From: Conyzicola lurida
GTDB taxonomy: Bacteria > Actinomycetota > Actinomycetes > Actinomycetales > Microbacteriaceae
Length of the DNA: 64,000 nt
Reading direction: 5' to 3'
NCBI RefSeq assembly: GCF_014204935.1
Contig: NZ_JACHMJ010000001.1
Span: 1,550,001-1,614,000 of the forward strand
Numbering within the stretch: position 1 is the stretch's first letter; each line of letters begins with the position of its first letter. Positions 35,906-48,229 of the stretch are shown piece after piece. The position numbers and the translations under genes were made by a program. Under the pieces are notes generated by a model, which was not told where the DNA came from, did no database searches, and worked only from the letters and a program-made list of their open reading frames with translations.

Positions 35906-36749
35906 GCGAACGCCTCGGCGATCTCGCGGGACTGCGTCTCGACGGCGTCGGCGATTCCGGACGGACCGGCCGCCAGAATGCTGCGCGAGGCGCTCACGAT
36001 GACATTGCCGGATGCCGCTCCGAACAGCGTGGTCGCGTCGGAGACGAGAGCGCCCTGGTGGCCGAAGCCGGGCGCGAGGATCGGCGTGGTCGACAGCGCT
36101 CCGGCGGTGATGCCGTAGTCCGCGAGGCCGACGGTGGCGCCGATGACGACGCCGGTCGATCCGAGGCCGCTGGGGCCCGCAGTGGTTTCAGAAGTGTTCC
36201 AGTCGTGCACGTCTCCGACGATACTCGCCGCCACCGACTGTCCGGTATCGACGACAGCACGCTGCAACAGGGCCGCCTCGGGGTTCGAGGTGGCCGCGAG
36301 CACGAACAGTCCTTTGCCGCCGGCGAGGGCGAGCTCGTGCGGCGCGCGGATCGAACCCACGCCCTGGAACGCGCTGATCGTCATGGCGTCGGACTCGAGC
36401 GGCGACCCGGGCGTGAGCCACGCCTCGCCGTATGCCTCGACGCTCGTGCCGACGTCGCCGCGCTTGACGTCGGCGATCACGAGCAGCCCCGCGGCGCGGG
36501 CCGCGGCCAGGACGTCCTCGAGAGCGGCGTACCCCGCGGACCCGTGGCGCTCGTAGAACGCCACCTGCGGCTTGATGATCGCGGCCCGGCCGTGCGCTGC
36601 CTCGACCACGCGCAGGCCGAAGTCCCGCACACCGGCGGCGGAGTCGGCGAGCTGCCACTCCCCCAGCAGGTAGCTGTGCGGGTCGATGCCCACGCAGAGC
36701 CTGCCGGAGGAGACGAACGCCTCCGCGAGCCGGGTGCCGAAACTCACGG

Positions 36750-36753
<4 letters not shown>
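35902..36753 (-). CDS. pyrF: Orotidine-5'-phosphate decarboxylase, type 2
   Basis: This 283-residue enzyme forms UMP from OMP. It is the longer actinobacterial/mycobacterial type: [15 protein letters not shown] near the N-terminus, then [14 protein letters not shown], the catalytic [20 protein letters not shown] and the C-terminal [13 protein letters not shown]. It overlaps carB and gmk by four bases each, so the last step of UMP synthesis is translated with carbamoyl-phosphate synthetase on one side and a nucleotide kinase on the other. Confidence 0.96.
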
Positions 36754-40051
<3,298 letters not shown>

Positions 40052-40052
<1 letters not shown>

Positions 40053-41209
40053 TAGTTGTTTCCTTCAGTGCTGGTTGCCTGCTTCGCGAGAACGAGGTCG
40101 CGGAAGCGGTCGAAGAGGTAGTTGGAGTCGTGGGGGCCGGCGGCGGCCTCCGGGTGGTACTGCACGCTGAACGCGGGGATGTCGAGGGCGTTGAGGCCTT
40201 CGACGACGTTGTCGTTGAGGTTGACGTGGCTCACCTCGACGAGCCCGAAGCCGGCGGGCGACTCGGTGGGTTCGCCGATGGGCGCGTCGACCGCGAAACC
40301 GTGGTTGTGGCTGGTGATCTCGGTGCGGCCGGTTCCGACGTCGACGACCGGCTGGTTGATTCCGCGGTGGCCGAACGGGAGCTTGTAGGTGCCGAAGCCG
40401 AGGGCGCGGCCGAGCAACTGGTTGCCGAAGCAGATGCCGAAGAACGGGAGTCCTTCGCGCAGGATGCCCTGCAGCAGTTCGACGTGCTGGTCGGAGGCAC
40501 CGGGGTCGCCCGGGCCGTTCGAGTAGAAGGCGCCGACCGGGTTGATGGCGAGCACCTCCTCGAGCGAGACGCTCTGCGGCAGGACGTGCACGTCGAAGCC
40601 GCGCTGCGACAGGTAGGTGAGCGTGGAGGTCTTGACGCCGAGGTCGAGGACCGCGAGGTTGCCGATCTTCTCGCCGATGGCCTCGACGACGTACGCCTCC
40701 TGGGTGGAGACTTCGCCGGAGAGGTTGAGGCCGCGCATGTCGCGGCCGGCGCGCACGATCTCGAGCTGCTCGTCGTCGCTGAGCTCGAGGTCGGTGCCCG
40801 AGAAGATGCCCGAGCGCATGGCGCCCGAGTCACGCAGGCGGCGGGTGATGGCGCGGGTGTCGACGCCGCTGATGCCCACGACGTTCTGCTCGACGAGGTC
40901 GTCGTCGAGGGTGCGCTGCGAGCGGAAGTTGGAGACGACGCGGGAGGGGTCGCGCACGATGAATCCGGCGACCCAGATGCGGCTCGACTCGAGGTCTTCG
41001 TCGTTCATGCCGGTGTTGCCGATGTGCGGCGCGGTCATGAGCACGATCTGGCCCGCGTAGCTCGGGTCGGTGAGGGTCTCCTGGTAGCCGGTCATGCCGG
41101 TGGCGAAGACAGCCTCGCCGAGCGAGCGGCCGAGGGCGCCGTAGGCGCGGCCGGTGTAGCGGGTGCCGTCCTCGAGGACGAAGACGGCGGGGGTGGGAAT
41201 GCTCGTCAC
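40052..41209 (-). CDS. carA: Carbamoyl-phosphate synthase small chain
   Basis: This 385-residue glutaminase subunit delivers ammonia to CarB. The N-terminal domain begins [20 protein letters not shown]. The class I amidotransferase domain has the nucleophile in [17 protein letters not shown], and its His-Glu pair lies in [16 protein letters not shown]. The GTG start overlaps the stop of the preceding membrane protein gene by four bases. Its stop shares one base with the carB ATG. Confidence 0.97.
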
Positions 41210-41715
41210 TTCGAGTCCCTTTCTGTTGGTTCCGGACGGAGGGGGCTGAGGGTTGCGAGGGCGGCGATGAAGCCCTCGGGGTCGTTCACGCGGAAGTAGC
41301 TTTCGACCGAGGACTCGGCGAGGCCCCAGCGGATCATGGTGAGGCCGTCGGGCTCGACGACGCGGTCGATGGTCCAGGTGGCACGCTCGACGGCGGTGAT
41401 GTCGCCGGCCGGGATGAAGGTGTCGAGCTGCCCCGCGATCGGGATGACGACCCCGGCGCGAGAGACCTGCACGTCGGTCTTCGCCCGGAAGCCGAGGCCG
41501 CGCACGGCCACCCGGTTGAGGCGGTCGCCGGTGAGCGTGGTCGAGACGTAGTAGCCGGGGAACGACCCGAGCCGCTCGCCCAGGTCGGCCGGGGGCTGCT
41601 GCGGGGCGGCGAGGGCGCTCTGTCGTCGCTTGCGGGCACGCCAGCCGAGGGCGAGCAGCGCGAGAGCGAGAACCAGGAAGGCGATGACGAGCGTCGCCGA
41701 GAGTTGCTTATCCAC
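41206..41715 (-). CDS. Conserved membrane-anchored protein of the pyr operon (Rv1382-like position)
   Basis: This 169-residue protein has one N-terminal membrane helix ([21 protein letters not shown]) followed by a basic stop-transfer RARKRR. A cytoplasmic domain of about 130 residues follows, rich in beta strands ([20 protein letters not shown], then [21 protein letters not shown]), possibly a PH-like fold. Its position between pyrC and carA is conserved in actinobacteria (Rv1382 in Mycobacterium tuberculosis). The function is unknown. The GTG start overlaps the end of pyrC by eight bases and its stop overlaps carA by four, so it is tightly coupled to pyrimidine synthesis. Confidence 0.82.
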   Translation of the reverse strand: MDKQLSATLVIAFLVLALALLALGWRARKRRQSALAAPQQPPADLGERLGSFPGYYVSTTLTGDRLNRVAVRGLGFRAKTDVQVSRAGVVIPIAGQLDTFIPAGDITAVERATWTIDRVVEPDGLTMIRWGLAESSVESYFRVNDPEGFIAALATLSPLRPEPTERDSK

Positions 41716-43033
41716 GCGGCGCACCGGCCTGGGCGGCGACCTCGGCCGCGTCGACGAGTTCGCCGTCGAGCACGGTCGCGTAGCCGTCGTGGATCGTCGC
41801 GATGACCTGGCCCGGCAGCGTGCGCGACAGGTAGGGCGAGTTGATGCTCTTGCCGTGCAGGTGCTCGACGCCGAACTCGCGGCTCGCCGAGGCGTCGTAC
41901 AGGGTGAAGTTCGCGTGGCTGCCGACGGCGAAGGCGGTGTCGTACCCGGCCAGGCGTCCGATCTCTGCCGGCTTCGAGGAGAGCACGCGTGCGACATCCT
42001 CGAAAGACAGGTAGCCGGTGTCGACGACCGCCGCCTGCACGACGCTCAGCGCCGACTCGAGTCCGACCATCCCGTTGGCGGCCTCGTCCCAGGCGCACTC
42101 CTTGGCTTCGAGCGGGTGCGGGGCGTGGTCGGTGGCGACGATGTCGATGGTCCCGTCGGCGAGGGCCTCGCGCAGGGCGAGCACGTCCTCGTCGCGGCGC
42201 AGCGGCGGGTTGACCTTGAAGCGCGAGTCGTAGCCGCGCACGAGCTGCTCGGTGAGCAGCAGGTGGTGGGGGGTGACCTCGGCCGTGACGTCGATGCCGC
42301 GGGCCTTCGCCCAGCGGATGACGTCGACGCTGCCGGCGGTGGAGAGGTGGCAGATGTGCAGGCGCGCTCCGACGTGCTGGGCGAGCAGCACGTCGCGGGC
42401 GATGATCGACTCTTCGGCGACGGCGGGCCAGCCGGCGAGTCCGAGTTCGCTCGACAGCGCGCCCTCGTTCATCTGGGCGCCCTCGGTGAGGCGCGGGTCC
42501 TGCGCGTGCTGGGCGATGACGCCGTCGAAGGTCTTCACGTACTCGAGTGCGCGGCGCATGAGCAGCGGGTCCGAGACGCAGATGCCGTCGTCGGAGAAGA
42601 CGCGCACGGAGGCGCGCGAACCGGCCATGGCGCCGATCTCGGAGAGGGCTTTTCCGGCGAGGCCGACGGTGACGGCGCCGATGGGGCGCACGGTCACGTA
42701 GCCGTGCTCGGCACCGAGCGACGCGACCTGCTCGACGACGCCGGCGGTGTCGGAGACGGGGCTGGTGTTCGCCATCGCGAACACGCTCGTGAAACCGCCG
42801 ATGGCGGCGGCGCGGGAGCCGGTGAGCACCGTCTCGCTCTGCTCGAACCCGGGCTCGCGGAGGTGGGTGTGCAGGTCGACGAGGCCGGGCAGAGCGGTGA
42901 GGCCCGCGGCGTCGACGACGGTGGCGCCCGTCGACGAGAGGCCGGAACCGGTCTCGGTGATGGTGCCGCCCTCGACGAGGAGGTCGGTGGTGGTTCCGTT
43001 CGGCAGCGTTGCGCCCTGGATAAGGATGGTCAT
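41708..43033 (-). CDS. pyrC: Dihydroorotase
   Basis: This 441-residue class I dihydroorotase cyclises carbamoyl-aspartate. The metal-binding GLVDLHTHLREPGFEQSE, the later LHICHLSTAGS and the final VATDHAPHPLEAKE motifs are complete. The start is ambiguous. ATG at 43033 (MTILIQGATL) matches the family N-terminus, but a GTG nine bases upstream (43042) overlaps the pyrB stop in a GTGA arrangement and would add three residues. It overlaps the following membrane protein gene by eight bases. Confidence 0.95.
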   Translation of the reverse strand: MTILIQGATLPNGTTTDLLVEGGTITETGSGLSSTGATVVDAAGLTALPGLVDLHTHLREPGFEQSETVLTGSRAAAIGGFTSVFAMANTSPVSDTAGVVEQVASLGAEHGYVTVRPIGAVTVGLAGKALSEIGAMAGSRASVRVFSDDGICVSDPLLMRRALEYVKTFDGVIAQHAQDPRLTEGAQMNEGALSSELGLAGWPAVAEESIIARDVLLAQHVGARLHICHLSTAGSVDVIRWAKARGIDVTAEVTPHHLLLTEQLVRGYDSRFKVNPPLRRDEDVLALREALADGTIDIVATDHAPHPLEAKECAWDEAANGMVGLESALSVVQAAVVDTGYLSFEDVARVLSSKPAEIGRLAGYDTAFAVGSHANFTLYDASASREFGVEHLHGKSINSPYLSRTLPGQVIATIHDGYATVLDGELVDAAEVAAQAGAPRG

Positions 43034-43038
43034 ATTTC

Positions 43039-43986
43039 TCACAACTCCGCAGTTCCGGACAGCAGCAGGTACAAGACCGCCATCCTTATCGACACCCCGT
43101 TGGCAACCTGCTCCAGCACCGTCGACTGTGCGGAGTCGGCGGCCTTCGCAGAGATTTCCAGACCGCGGTTCATCGGTCCGGGATGCATAACCAGACTAGC
43201 CGCCGGCAGTGCTTCGAGCCGCGCGTCGTCGAGCCCCCACTGCCGCGCGTACTCGCGGGCGTTGGGGAAGAACGCGGCGTGCATCCGCTCGCCCTGGATG
43301 CGCAGCATCATCACCACGTCGGGCTTCGCGGCGATGGCGGCGTCGAGGTCGTAGCCGATGGTGACCGGCCAGTCGGCGATACCGAGCGGCACGAGCGTGG
43401 CGGGCGCGACGAGGTGCACCCGGGCACCGAGCGTCGTGAGCAGCCAGACGTTCGAGCGGGCAACACGAGAGTGCAGGATGTCGCCGACGATCGTCACGCT
43501 CACACCGTCGAGGTCCTTGCCCCGGGCAGCCGCGCCGTGCAGACGACGGCGGATCGTGAACGCGTCGAGCAGGGCCTGCGTGGGGTGCTCGTGGGTGCCG
43601 TCGCCCGCGTTGACGATGCCGGCGTCGATCCAGCCGCTCTGCGCGAGCACGCTCGGTGCGCCCGAGGCGGAGTGGCGGACGACGACCGCGTCGGCGCCCA
43701 TCGCGGCGAGGGTCTGCGCGGTGTCTTTCAGGCTCTCGCCCTTGGAGACGCTCGAGCCCTTGGCGCTGAAGTTGATCACGTCGGCGCTCAGGCGTTTGGC
43801 GGCGGCCTCGAACGAGATGCGCGTGCGCGTGGAGTCTTCGAAGAAGAGGTTGACGACGGTCTTGCCGCGCAGCGCCGGAAGCTTCTTGATCTCGCGTCCG
43901 GCGACATCCGCCATGTCTTCGGCGACGTCGAGTATCCCGATCGCCTCGTCGCGGGTCAGGTCCTTGGTGGAGAGGAGGTGCCTCAC
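43039..43986 (-). CDS. pyrB: Aspartate carbamoyltransferase catalytic subunit
   Basis: This 315-residue enzyme condenses carbamoyl phosphate with aspartate. The carbamoyl-phosphate motif is [13 protein letters not shown], followed by [18 protein letters not shown] and the aspartate-site [11 protein letters not shown]. No PyrI regulatory chain gene is nearby, as expected in actinobacteria. The GTG start overlaps the pyrR stop by four bases. Control is likely exerted at the operon level by PyrR. Confidence 0.97.
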   Translation of the reverse strand: MRHLLSTKDLTRDEAIGILDVAEDMADVAGREIKKLPALRGKTVVNLFFEDSTRTRISFEAAAKRLSADVINFSAKGSSVSKGESLKDTAQTLAAMGADAVVVRHSASGAPSVLAQSGWIDAGIVNAGDGTHEHPTQALLDAFTIRRRLHGAAARGKDLDGVSVTIVGDILHSRVARSNVWLLTTLGARVHLVAPATLVPLGIADWPVTIGYDLDAAIAAKPDVVMMLRIQGERMHAAFFPNAREYARQWGLDDARLEALPAASLVMHPGPMNRGLEISAKAADSAQSTVLEQVANGVSIRMAVLYLLLSGTAEL

Positions 43987-44525
43987 GCGTCGCTCCCGTC
44001 GTCGATGGTGATCTCGTCGATGCCGTCGACCTCGACGAGGCGCACATTGATGCGCTCGCTCGTGGCGGTGGGCAGGTTCTTGCCGACGAAGTCGGCCCGG
44101 ATGGGCAGCTCGCGGTGGCCCCGGTCGACGAGGGCGGCGAGGCGCACGGCACGCGGGCGGCCGATGTCGTTGAGGGCGTCGAGGGCGGCCCGGATGGTGC
44201 GGCCGGAGTAGAGCACGTCGTCGACGAGCACGACCGTCTTGCCGTCGATACCGCCGGCGGGGATCTGCGTGGGGCTCGGCGCGCGGGTGGGGTTCTTCGA
44301 CAGGTCGTCGCGGTACATGGTGACGTCGAGGAACCCGACGGTGCCGCTGCCCGGCTCGATGCTGTCGAGGATGTCGCCGATGCGACGGGCGAGCACGATG
44401 CCGCGCGTCGGGATGCCGAGGAGGACGAGATCGCTGGCTCCGCGATTGGACTCCAGGATCTCGTGGGAGATGCGGGTCAACGCTCGGGTGATGTCAGCCG
44501 ATTGCAGCACGAGGCGTGCAGTCAT
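43983..44525 (-). CDS. pyrR: Bifunctional PyrR: pyr operon RNA-binding regulator and uracil phosphoribosyltransferase
   Basis: This 180-residue protein has the PRPP-binding loop [18 protein letters not shown] and the flanking PyrR features [30 protein letters not shown] and REAL-type C-terminal strands. In this family UMP-bound PyrR binds a hairpin in its own mRNA and lowers expression. A matching hairpin lies directly upstream (44540-44555). The Shine-Dalgarno AGGAGG is immediately adjacent, so repression here is probably translational, as described for mycobacteria. It is first gene of the pyr operon. Confidence 0.96.
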   Translation of the reverse strand: MTARLVLQSADITRALTRISHEILESNRGASDLVLLGIPTRGIVLARRIGDILDSIEPGSGTVGFLDVTMYRDDLSKNPTRAPSPTQIPAGGIDGKTVVLVDDVLYSGRTIRAALDALNDIGRPRAVRLAALVDRGHRELPIRADFVGKNLPTATSERINVRLVEVDGIDEITIDDGSDA

Positions 44526-44539
44526 TCTGACCTCCTTCC

Positions 44540-44555
44540 CCGCCTCTCTGGACGG
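44540..44555 (-). promoter_or_regulatory. PyrR-binding RNA hairpin upstream of pyrR
   Basis: On the minus strand the leader reads CCGTCCAGAGAGGCGG. The loop UCCAGAGAGG (44543-44552) equals the core of the known PyrR-binding consensus, and CCG/CGG closes the stem. The Shine-Dalgarno run AGGAGG (44531-44536) begins three bases after it. PyrR-UMP binding would therefore block ribosome access and translationally repress pyrR and the coupled pyrB. Confidence 0.85.
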
Positions 44556-44574
44556 AACTTAAAGGAAATCTGTT

Positions 44575-45165
44575 TCACCCCAGCATAGCGGGTACGTCGT
44601 ACACCTCGACGCCCGCCGCGACGGCCGCTTCCCGGTAGGCGGCTCCGAGGGACGCGGCCGTCTCGTGCGCGTTCAGCCCGCTCGGGTTGGGAACCACCCA
44701 GAGCCGGGCTCCGCCGAGGGTGTCGTGCTGCGGCCCCACGGCGGTCTTCCTCCGGTCGAACGCGACCCGGTAGGCGGTGACGCCGAGCATGGCGACGACC
44801 CTCGGCTGGAGTTCGGCGACCCGGGCCTCGAGCAGCACGGCGCCCTCGCGCAGTTGCTCCGTGGTCAGCTCGTCCGCGCGCCGCGTCGCCGCAGCGACCA
44901 AGCTGGTGATGCCCACGCCCCGGTCGTAGAGGTGCCGACGGTCGTCGTCGCTCAGCCCCGCCGACGCGTCGATCACCCGGTCGGTGATGCCGGCGCGGTA
45001 CAGCGCCGGGTAGAACCGGTTGCCGCGCAGGGCGAACGGCGCCTGGACGGCGACGGTGTGCAGCCCGGGGTTGATGCCGACGAAGAGCAACTTGACCATC
45101 GGGCCGACGGTGTCGGGAAGCGTGCGGCCGTAGAGGGCGGCGATTTCTTCCGCCGAATAGCCCAT
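44575..45165 (-). CDS. mug: G/U mismatch-specific uracil-DNA glycosylase (Mug family)
   Basis: This 196-residue enzyme excises uracil or related bases from mismatches. Family motifs are LLFVGINPGLHTVAVQAPFA (with the catalytic Asn of the GINPG motif) and VVPNPSGLNAHETAASLG. The chosen ATG overlaps by one base the stop of the EEP-family gene upstream, so the two are probably coexpressed. It ends 49 bases before pyrR, and its 3' end contains the putative pyrR promoter. Confidence 0.9.
   Translation of the reverse strand: MGYSAEEIAALYGRTLPDTVGPMVKLLFVGINPGLHTVAVQAPFALRGNRFYPALYRAGITDRVIDASAGLSDDDRRHLYDRGVGITSLVAAATRRADELTTEQLREGAVLLEARVAELQPRVVAMLGVTAYRVAFDRRKTAVGPQHDTLGGARLWVVPNPSGLNAHETAASLGAAYREAAVAAGVEVYDVPAMLG
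44582..44587 (-). promoter_or_regulatory. Putative -10 box of the pyr operon
   Basis: TATGCT on the minus strand lies inside the last codons of mug. A start about seven bases downstream would give a leader of roughly 50 bases that carries the PyrR hairpin and Shine-Dalgarno sequence. No convincing -35 was found. Confidence 0.45.
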
Positions 45166-45986
45166 CAGCCGAGCCTCAGCACGGCCTGTACCGGCTCGTG
45201 GTCGGAGGGTGCGGCGCCGTCGAAGCGCACGGCGTTGATGCCCATCGCCGTCACCTCGACGCCTCCCCCGACGAGCAGCCAGTCGATGCGCTTGCCGCCG
45301 ACCTTCGGCGGCCGGTAGTTCGAGAAGGTGGTCCAGTCCTCCGACAGCCGGCGCTGCGGCATCAGCCAAGCGTCGACGAGGCCCGCTTCGTGGGTGAGTT
45401 GGCGGTACGGGGCAGAGTGGATGCCCGCGTTGGCGTCGCCCGTGAGGATCACCGGACCGCTCCCCTGCGCTATCAACCGGGTGAGCTGCTTGGCCGACTG
45501 CAGCCGGGCCGCGCTGGACTGGTGGTCGAAGTGCGTGTTGAACGAGCGGAAGGCGATGCCCGTGGCACGGTCGCGGAACTCGGCCGCGACCACGAGCCTC
45601 GGCACGCGGTTGCCCCACCCGCGGGAACCGGGGACGTCGGGCGTCGCGGACAGCGCGAACTGCCGCCAGCCGAGCAGGTCGAGCCGGCGCGAGTCGTAGA
45701 AGACCGGGCACCCCTCGCCGGTCGTGTTGGGGTTGCGGCCGTAGCCGATGCGCCGGTAGTCGGGGCCGAGGGCTTCGCCGACGAACCGCGCCTGGTCGAG
45801 CAACGCCTCCTGCACACCGAGCAGCGCGGGTTGTTCGACACGGAGCACGCGGGCGAGGAGGTGCTTGCGGCGGGACCAGTTGTCCCGGCTGCGGGGCGGG
45901 AGCCGCGTCATCCGTCGTCTGATGTTGTAGGTCATGACGTGCAGGGCGGGCGGTGGCACGTGGCCGATGAACGCGATGTCCGTCAT
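45165..45986 (-). CDS. Endonuclease/exonuclease/phosphatase (EEP) family hydrolase
   Basis: This 273-residue protein has all the EEP superfamily signatures in order: LHVMTYNIRRRM (metal Asn), LLGVQEALLDQ (metal Glu), FRSFNTHFDHQS, VILTGDANAGIHS and the terminal AAPSDHEPVQAVL (catalytic Asp-His). No signal peptide is present. It could act on DNA, phosphodiesters or phospholipid headgroups; coupling to the DNA glycosylase Mug favours DNA repair but does not prove it. The ATG follows TACGCT by six bases, without a Shine-Dalgarno sequence. Confidence 0.85.
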   Translation of the reverse strand: MTDIAFIGHVPPPALHVMTYNIRRRMTRLPPRSRDNWSRRKHLLARVLRVEQPALLGVQEALLDQARFVGEALGPDYRRIGYGRNPNTTGEGCPVFYDSRRLDLLGWRQFALSATPDVPGSRGWGNRVPRLVVAAEFRDRATGIAFRSFNTHFDHQSSAARLQSAKQLTRLIAQGSGPVILTGDANAGIHSAPYRQLTHEAGLVDAWLMPQRRLSEDWTTFSNYRPPKVGGKRIDWLLVGGGVEVTAMGINAVRFDGAAPSDHEPVQAVLRLG

Positions 45987-45992
45987 CTGCCC

Positions 45993-45998
45993 AGCGTA
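45993..45998 (-). promoter_or_regulatory. -10 box of the EEP-mug unit, leaderless configuration
   Basis: TACGCT on the minus strand ends six bases (GGGCAG) before the ATG of the EEP gene. This matches the leaderless pattern seen elsewhere in the window. Confidence 0.45.
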
Positions 45999-46073
45999 GG
46001 TGCCGTGGCGCGCGGGCGTAGCATTGCGACTCAGGGCGGCCGCGCGGCCGGCCGGACCGGGAGCCGACAGACC

Positions 46074-46982
46074 ATGAGTACCGTCACGCCATCGACAGCC
46101 GAGTTCGACGCGTTCGGCCCGTGGATCGACGAGGTGCGCACCGCGGAGGACGTGCCGCCGCTGTACCGGGCGCACCACATCGACTTCGAGACCGCGCGGA
46201 TGGTGCTCAAGTTCCCCCGTGACATCAGCCGGCGCGACGCCACCCCGCAGATGGACCTGTACGACCACCTGCTGATCGCCGAGACCGACCGGCTCACCGT
46301 GCTGAGCCGCACCGCCACTCGCTACTCGCAGACCTCGGTCGACTACGGCGATATCGCGGTCATGACGGAGTGGGCGAATCTGCTGGACGCCGAGCTCCGG
46401 ATCGACACGGTGCTGGGCGAGACGGTCGTGGTGGCGTTCAACGGGACCTCGCGGGACAGGATCGTCGAGCTCGTCGACCTGCTGCGCGGGCTGGGGCTCG
46501 TGACACGCGCGGCGAAGGAGACTCGGCTGCCGCCGATCGCGGGTGCGCTCGAACTGGACGACCTCGGCAAGAAGGACTCGCTGTTCGTGACGTCGTTCCG
46601 CGACCGGCAGCGGCGGGAGCCCGGAATCGCTCTGCTCGCCGCACACGGCCGCGTGACGGTGACCCGTCGTGGCGGCTTCCTGTCGAGGATCGCCGACCTG
46701 GTGTTCCCCGTCACACTGCACGGGGCGCTCGTCTGCGCCTCCCCCACCGAGCTGCAGATACTGTCGCGCCGACACTGGCTCGTGCGCGGCGGCACGCCGG
46801 AGCTGTCGTCGGCCCGCACCGTGCTGCCCCTCGATCTGCTGCACAGCGTGAGGTCGGAAGAGCACCCGCGCTACGCGGGAGCGTCCACCGTCACGCTGCG
46901 TGTGGGCGGCGCCATGCTCGCGGTCGTGATGCCGACGGGGTCGCCGGCCGAGAAGACCCTCCGGGCGCTCGGCAGCCGCTGA
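46074..46982 (+). CDS. Protein of unknown function, 302 residues
   Basis: I do not recognise a family. The protein is soluble, with no signal peptide or membrane helix. It appears to hold two similar beta-rich modules, each ending in a helical segment. The first (about 65-140) runs from LYDHLLIAETDRLTVLSRT to GTSRDRIVELVDLLRGLG. The second (about 180-302) runs from GIALLAAHGRVTVTRRGG through TELQILSRRHWLVRGG to the C-terminus. This strand pattern recalls PH-like domains, which is only a guess. GGGAG lies about 10 bases upstream of the ATG, and a TAGCAT box (46019-46024) could be its promoter. It is an isolated plus-strand gene between convergent and divergent minus-strand genes, followed by inverted-repeat element copy B. 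Confidence 0.75.
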   Translation: MSTVTPSTAEFDAFGPWIDEVRTAEDVPPLYRAHHIDFETARMVLKFPRDISRRDATPQMDLYDHLLIAETDRLTVLSRTATRYSQTSVDYGDIAVMTEWANLLDAELRIDTVLGETVVVAFNGTSRDRIVELVDLLRGLGLVTRAAKETRLPPIAGALELDDLGKKDSLFVTSFRDRQRREPGIALLAAHGRVTVTRRGGFLSRIADLVFPVTLHGALVCASPTELQILSRRHWLVRGGTPELSSARTVLPLDLLHSVRSEEHPRYAGASTVTLRVGGAMLAVVMPTGSPAEKTLRALGSR

Positions 46983-47008
46983 GGCTTCCCCGGCCCCCTG
47001 CCGGTTTC

Positions 47009-47089
47009 GGAAATTCAGGAAGACCTTACGCACAACGGCCCGTGACCACCCCGATGAGGGGCGGCCACGGGCCGAATTCCTGAATTTCC
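47009..47089. repeat. Inverted-repeat element, copy B
   Basis: This 81-base element has perfect 13-base inverted ends (GGAAATTCAGGAA at 47009-47021, its complement at 47077-47089), identical to copy A at 24061. Inside, a 9-base-pair stem CGGCCCGTG/CACGGGCCG (47036-47044 with 47066-47074) adds further folding. It occupies the space between two convergent genes and could act as a bidirectional terminator. Confidence 0.75.
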
Positions 47090-47122
47090 ACCATGCCGCG
47101 CGGGGTGGCGACACGGGTGGGG

Positions 47123-47536
47123 TCAGGCGCGGGTTTGGGCGATGCGGCCGAGCAGGCCGTTGATGAAGCCCGACGAGTCCTCGGTGCTGAGCACCGTGGC
47201 GGCCTCGACGGCCTCGGAGATCGCGACGCCGTCGGGGATCTGCTCGTTGAACAGGATCTCCCAGATGCCGATGCGCACGATGGCGCGGTCGACGGCGGGC
47301 ATGCGGTTGATGGTCCAGCCCTGGGCGTAGGTCTCGATGAGCTCGTCGATCTCGTCGCCGTGCTCGGTGATCCCGACGACGATCTCCCGGGCGTACGGCC
47401 ACGACGACCCGCGCTTGGGGTCGGCGTCGGCGCGCGCCTGTTCGACGGCGAGGGCCGCGTTGATCGATTCTTCGCGGATGTCTGCCCCGTAGAGCAGGTC
47501 GAGGGCGCGCTTGCGCGCCTTGGTACGAGCACTCAT
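47123..47536 (-). CDS. nusB: Transcription antitermination factor NusB
   Basis: This 137-residue all-helical protein binds boxA RNA with S10 in rRNA antitermination. Visible features are the N-terminal ARKRALDLLYGADI, the VVGITEHGDEIDELI segment and the closing helix region RIGIWEILFNEQIPDGVAIS then EAVEAATVLSTEDSSGFINGL. It follows efp by 14 bases, the usual efp-nusB pair of actinobacteria. Confidence 0.96.
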   Translation of the reverse strand: MSARTKARKRALDLLYGADIREESINAALAVEQARADADPKRGSSWPYAREIVVGITEHGDEIDELIETYAQGWTINRMPAVDRAIVRIGIWEILFNEQIPDGVAISEAVEAATVLSTEDSSGFINGLLGRIAQTRA

Positions 47537-47550
47537 GTAACCGGTACCGC

Positions 47551-48114
47551 CTAGTCGGTGACGCGGCCGAGGTAGCTGCCGTCGCGCGTGTCGACCTTGA
47601 CCTTGGTGCCGATGTCGAGGAACAGGGGAACCTGGATCTCGTAGCCGGTCTCGACGGTGGCGGGCTTGGTGCCGCCGGTCGAGCGGTCGCCCTGCAGGCC
47701 GGGCTCCGTGTAGGTGATGAGAAGAGTGACGGATGCCGGGAGCTCGACGTACAGCGGAGACTCGTTGTGCAGCGCGATCGTGACGTTCTGGTTCTCGAGC
47801 ATGAAGTTCACCGCGTCGCCGACCTGGGGCGCCGTCAGGGTGATCTGGTCGTAGTTGCCGAGGTCCATAAACACGAAGTTCTCGCCGTCGGCGTACAGGT
47901 ACTGGAAGTCGGCGCGGTCGACGGTCTCGGTCTCGATCTTCGCACCGGCGTTGAACGTGCGGTCGACGACCTTGCCGCTCATGACGTTCTTGACCTTGGT
48001 GCGCACGAAGGCGCCGCCCTTGCCCGGCTTGACGTGCTGGAAGTCGATGACGGTCCACAGCTGGCCATCCATGTTGAGAACGACGCCGTTCTTGATGTCA
48101 GAGGTAGAAGCCAT
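47551..48114 (-). CDS. efp: Elongation factor P
   Basis: This 187-residue three-domain factor relieves ribosome stalling at proline runs. The N-terminal KOW-like domain carries the tip loop [14 protein letters not shown], where the lysine interacts with peptidyl-tRNA. The conserved [20 protein letters not shown] lies in the C-terminal domain, and the protein ends [14 protein letters not shown]. Length is standard. A 115-base upstream gap probably holds its promoter. Confidence 0.97.
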   Translation of the reverse strand: MASTSDIKNGVVLNMDGQLWTVIDFQHVKPGKGGAFVRTKVKNVMSGKVVDRTFNAGAKIETETVDRADFQYLYADGENFVFMDLGNYDQITLTAPQVGDAVNFMLENQNVTIALHNESPLYVELPASVTLLITYTEPGLQGDRSTGGTKPATVETGYEIQVPLFLDIGTKVKVDTRDGSYLGRVTD

Positions 48115-48229
48115 GCGAAAACTGTCCGTTCAGATTGGGAGAAAGAATTCGGTCGCGGACCGCGATCTGGCGCGGTCAAACGGAACCGAGCAGCCAGTCT
48201 ACCGGCAACGCGGCTACCGTGCGCGAGGC

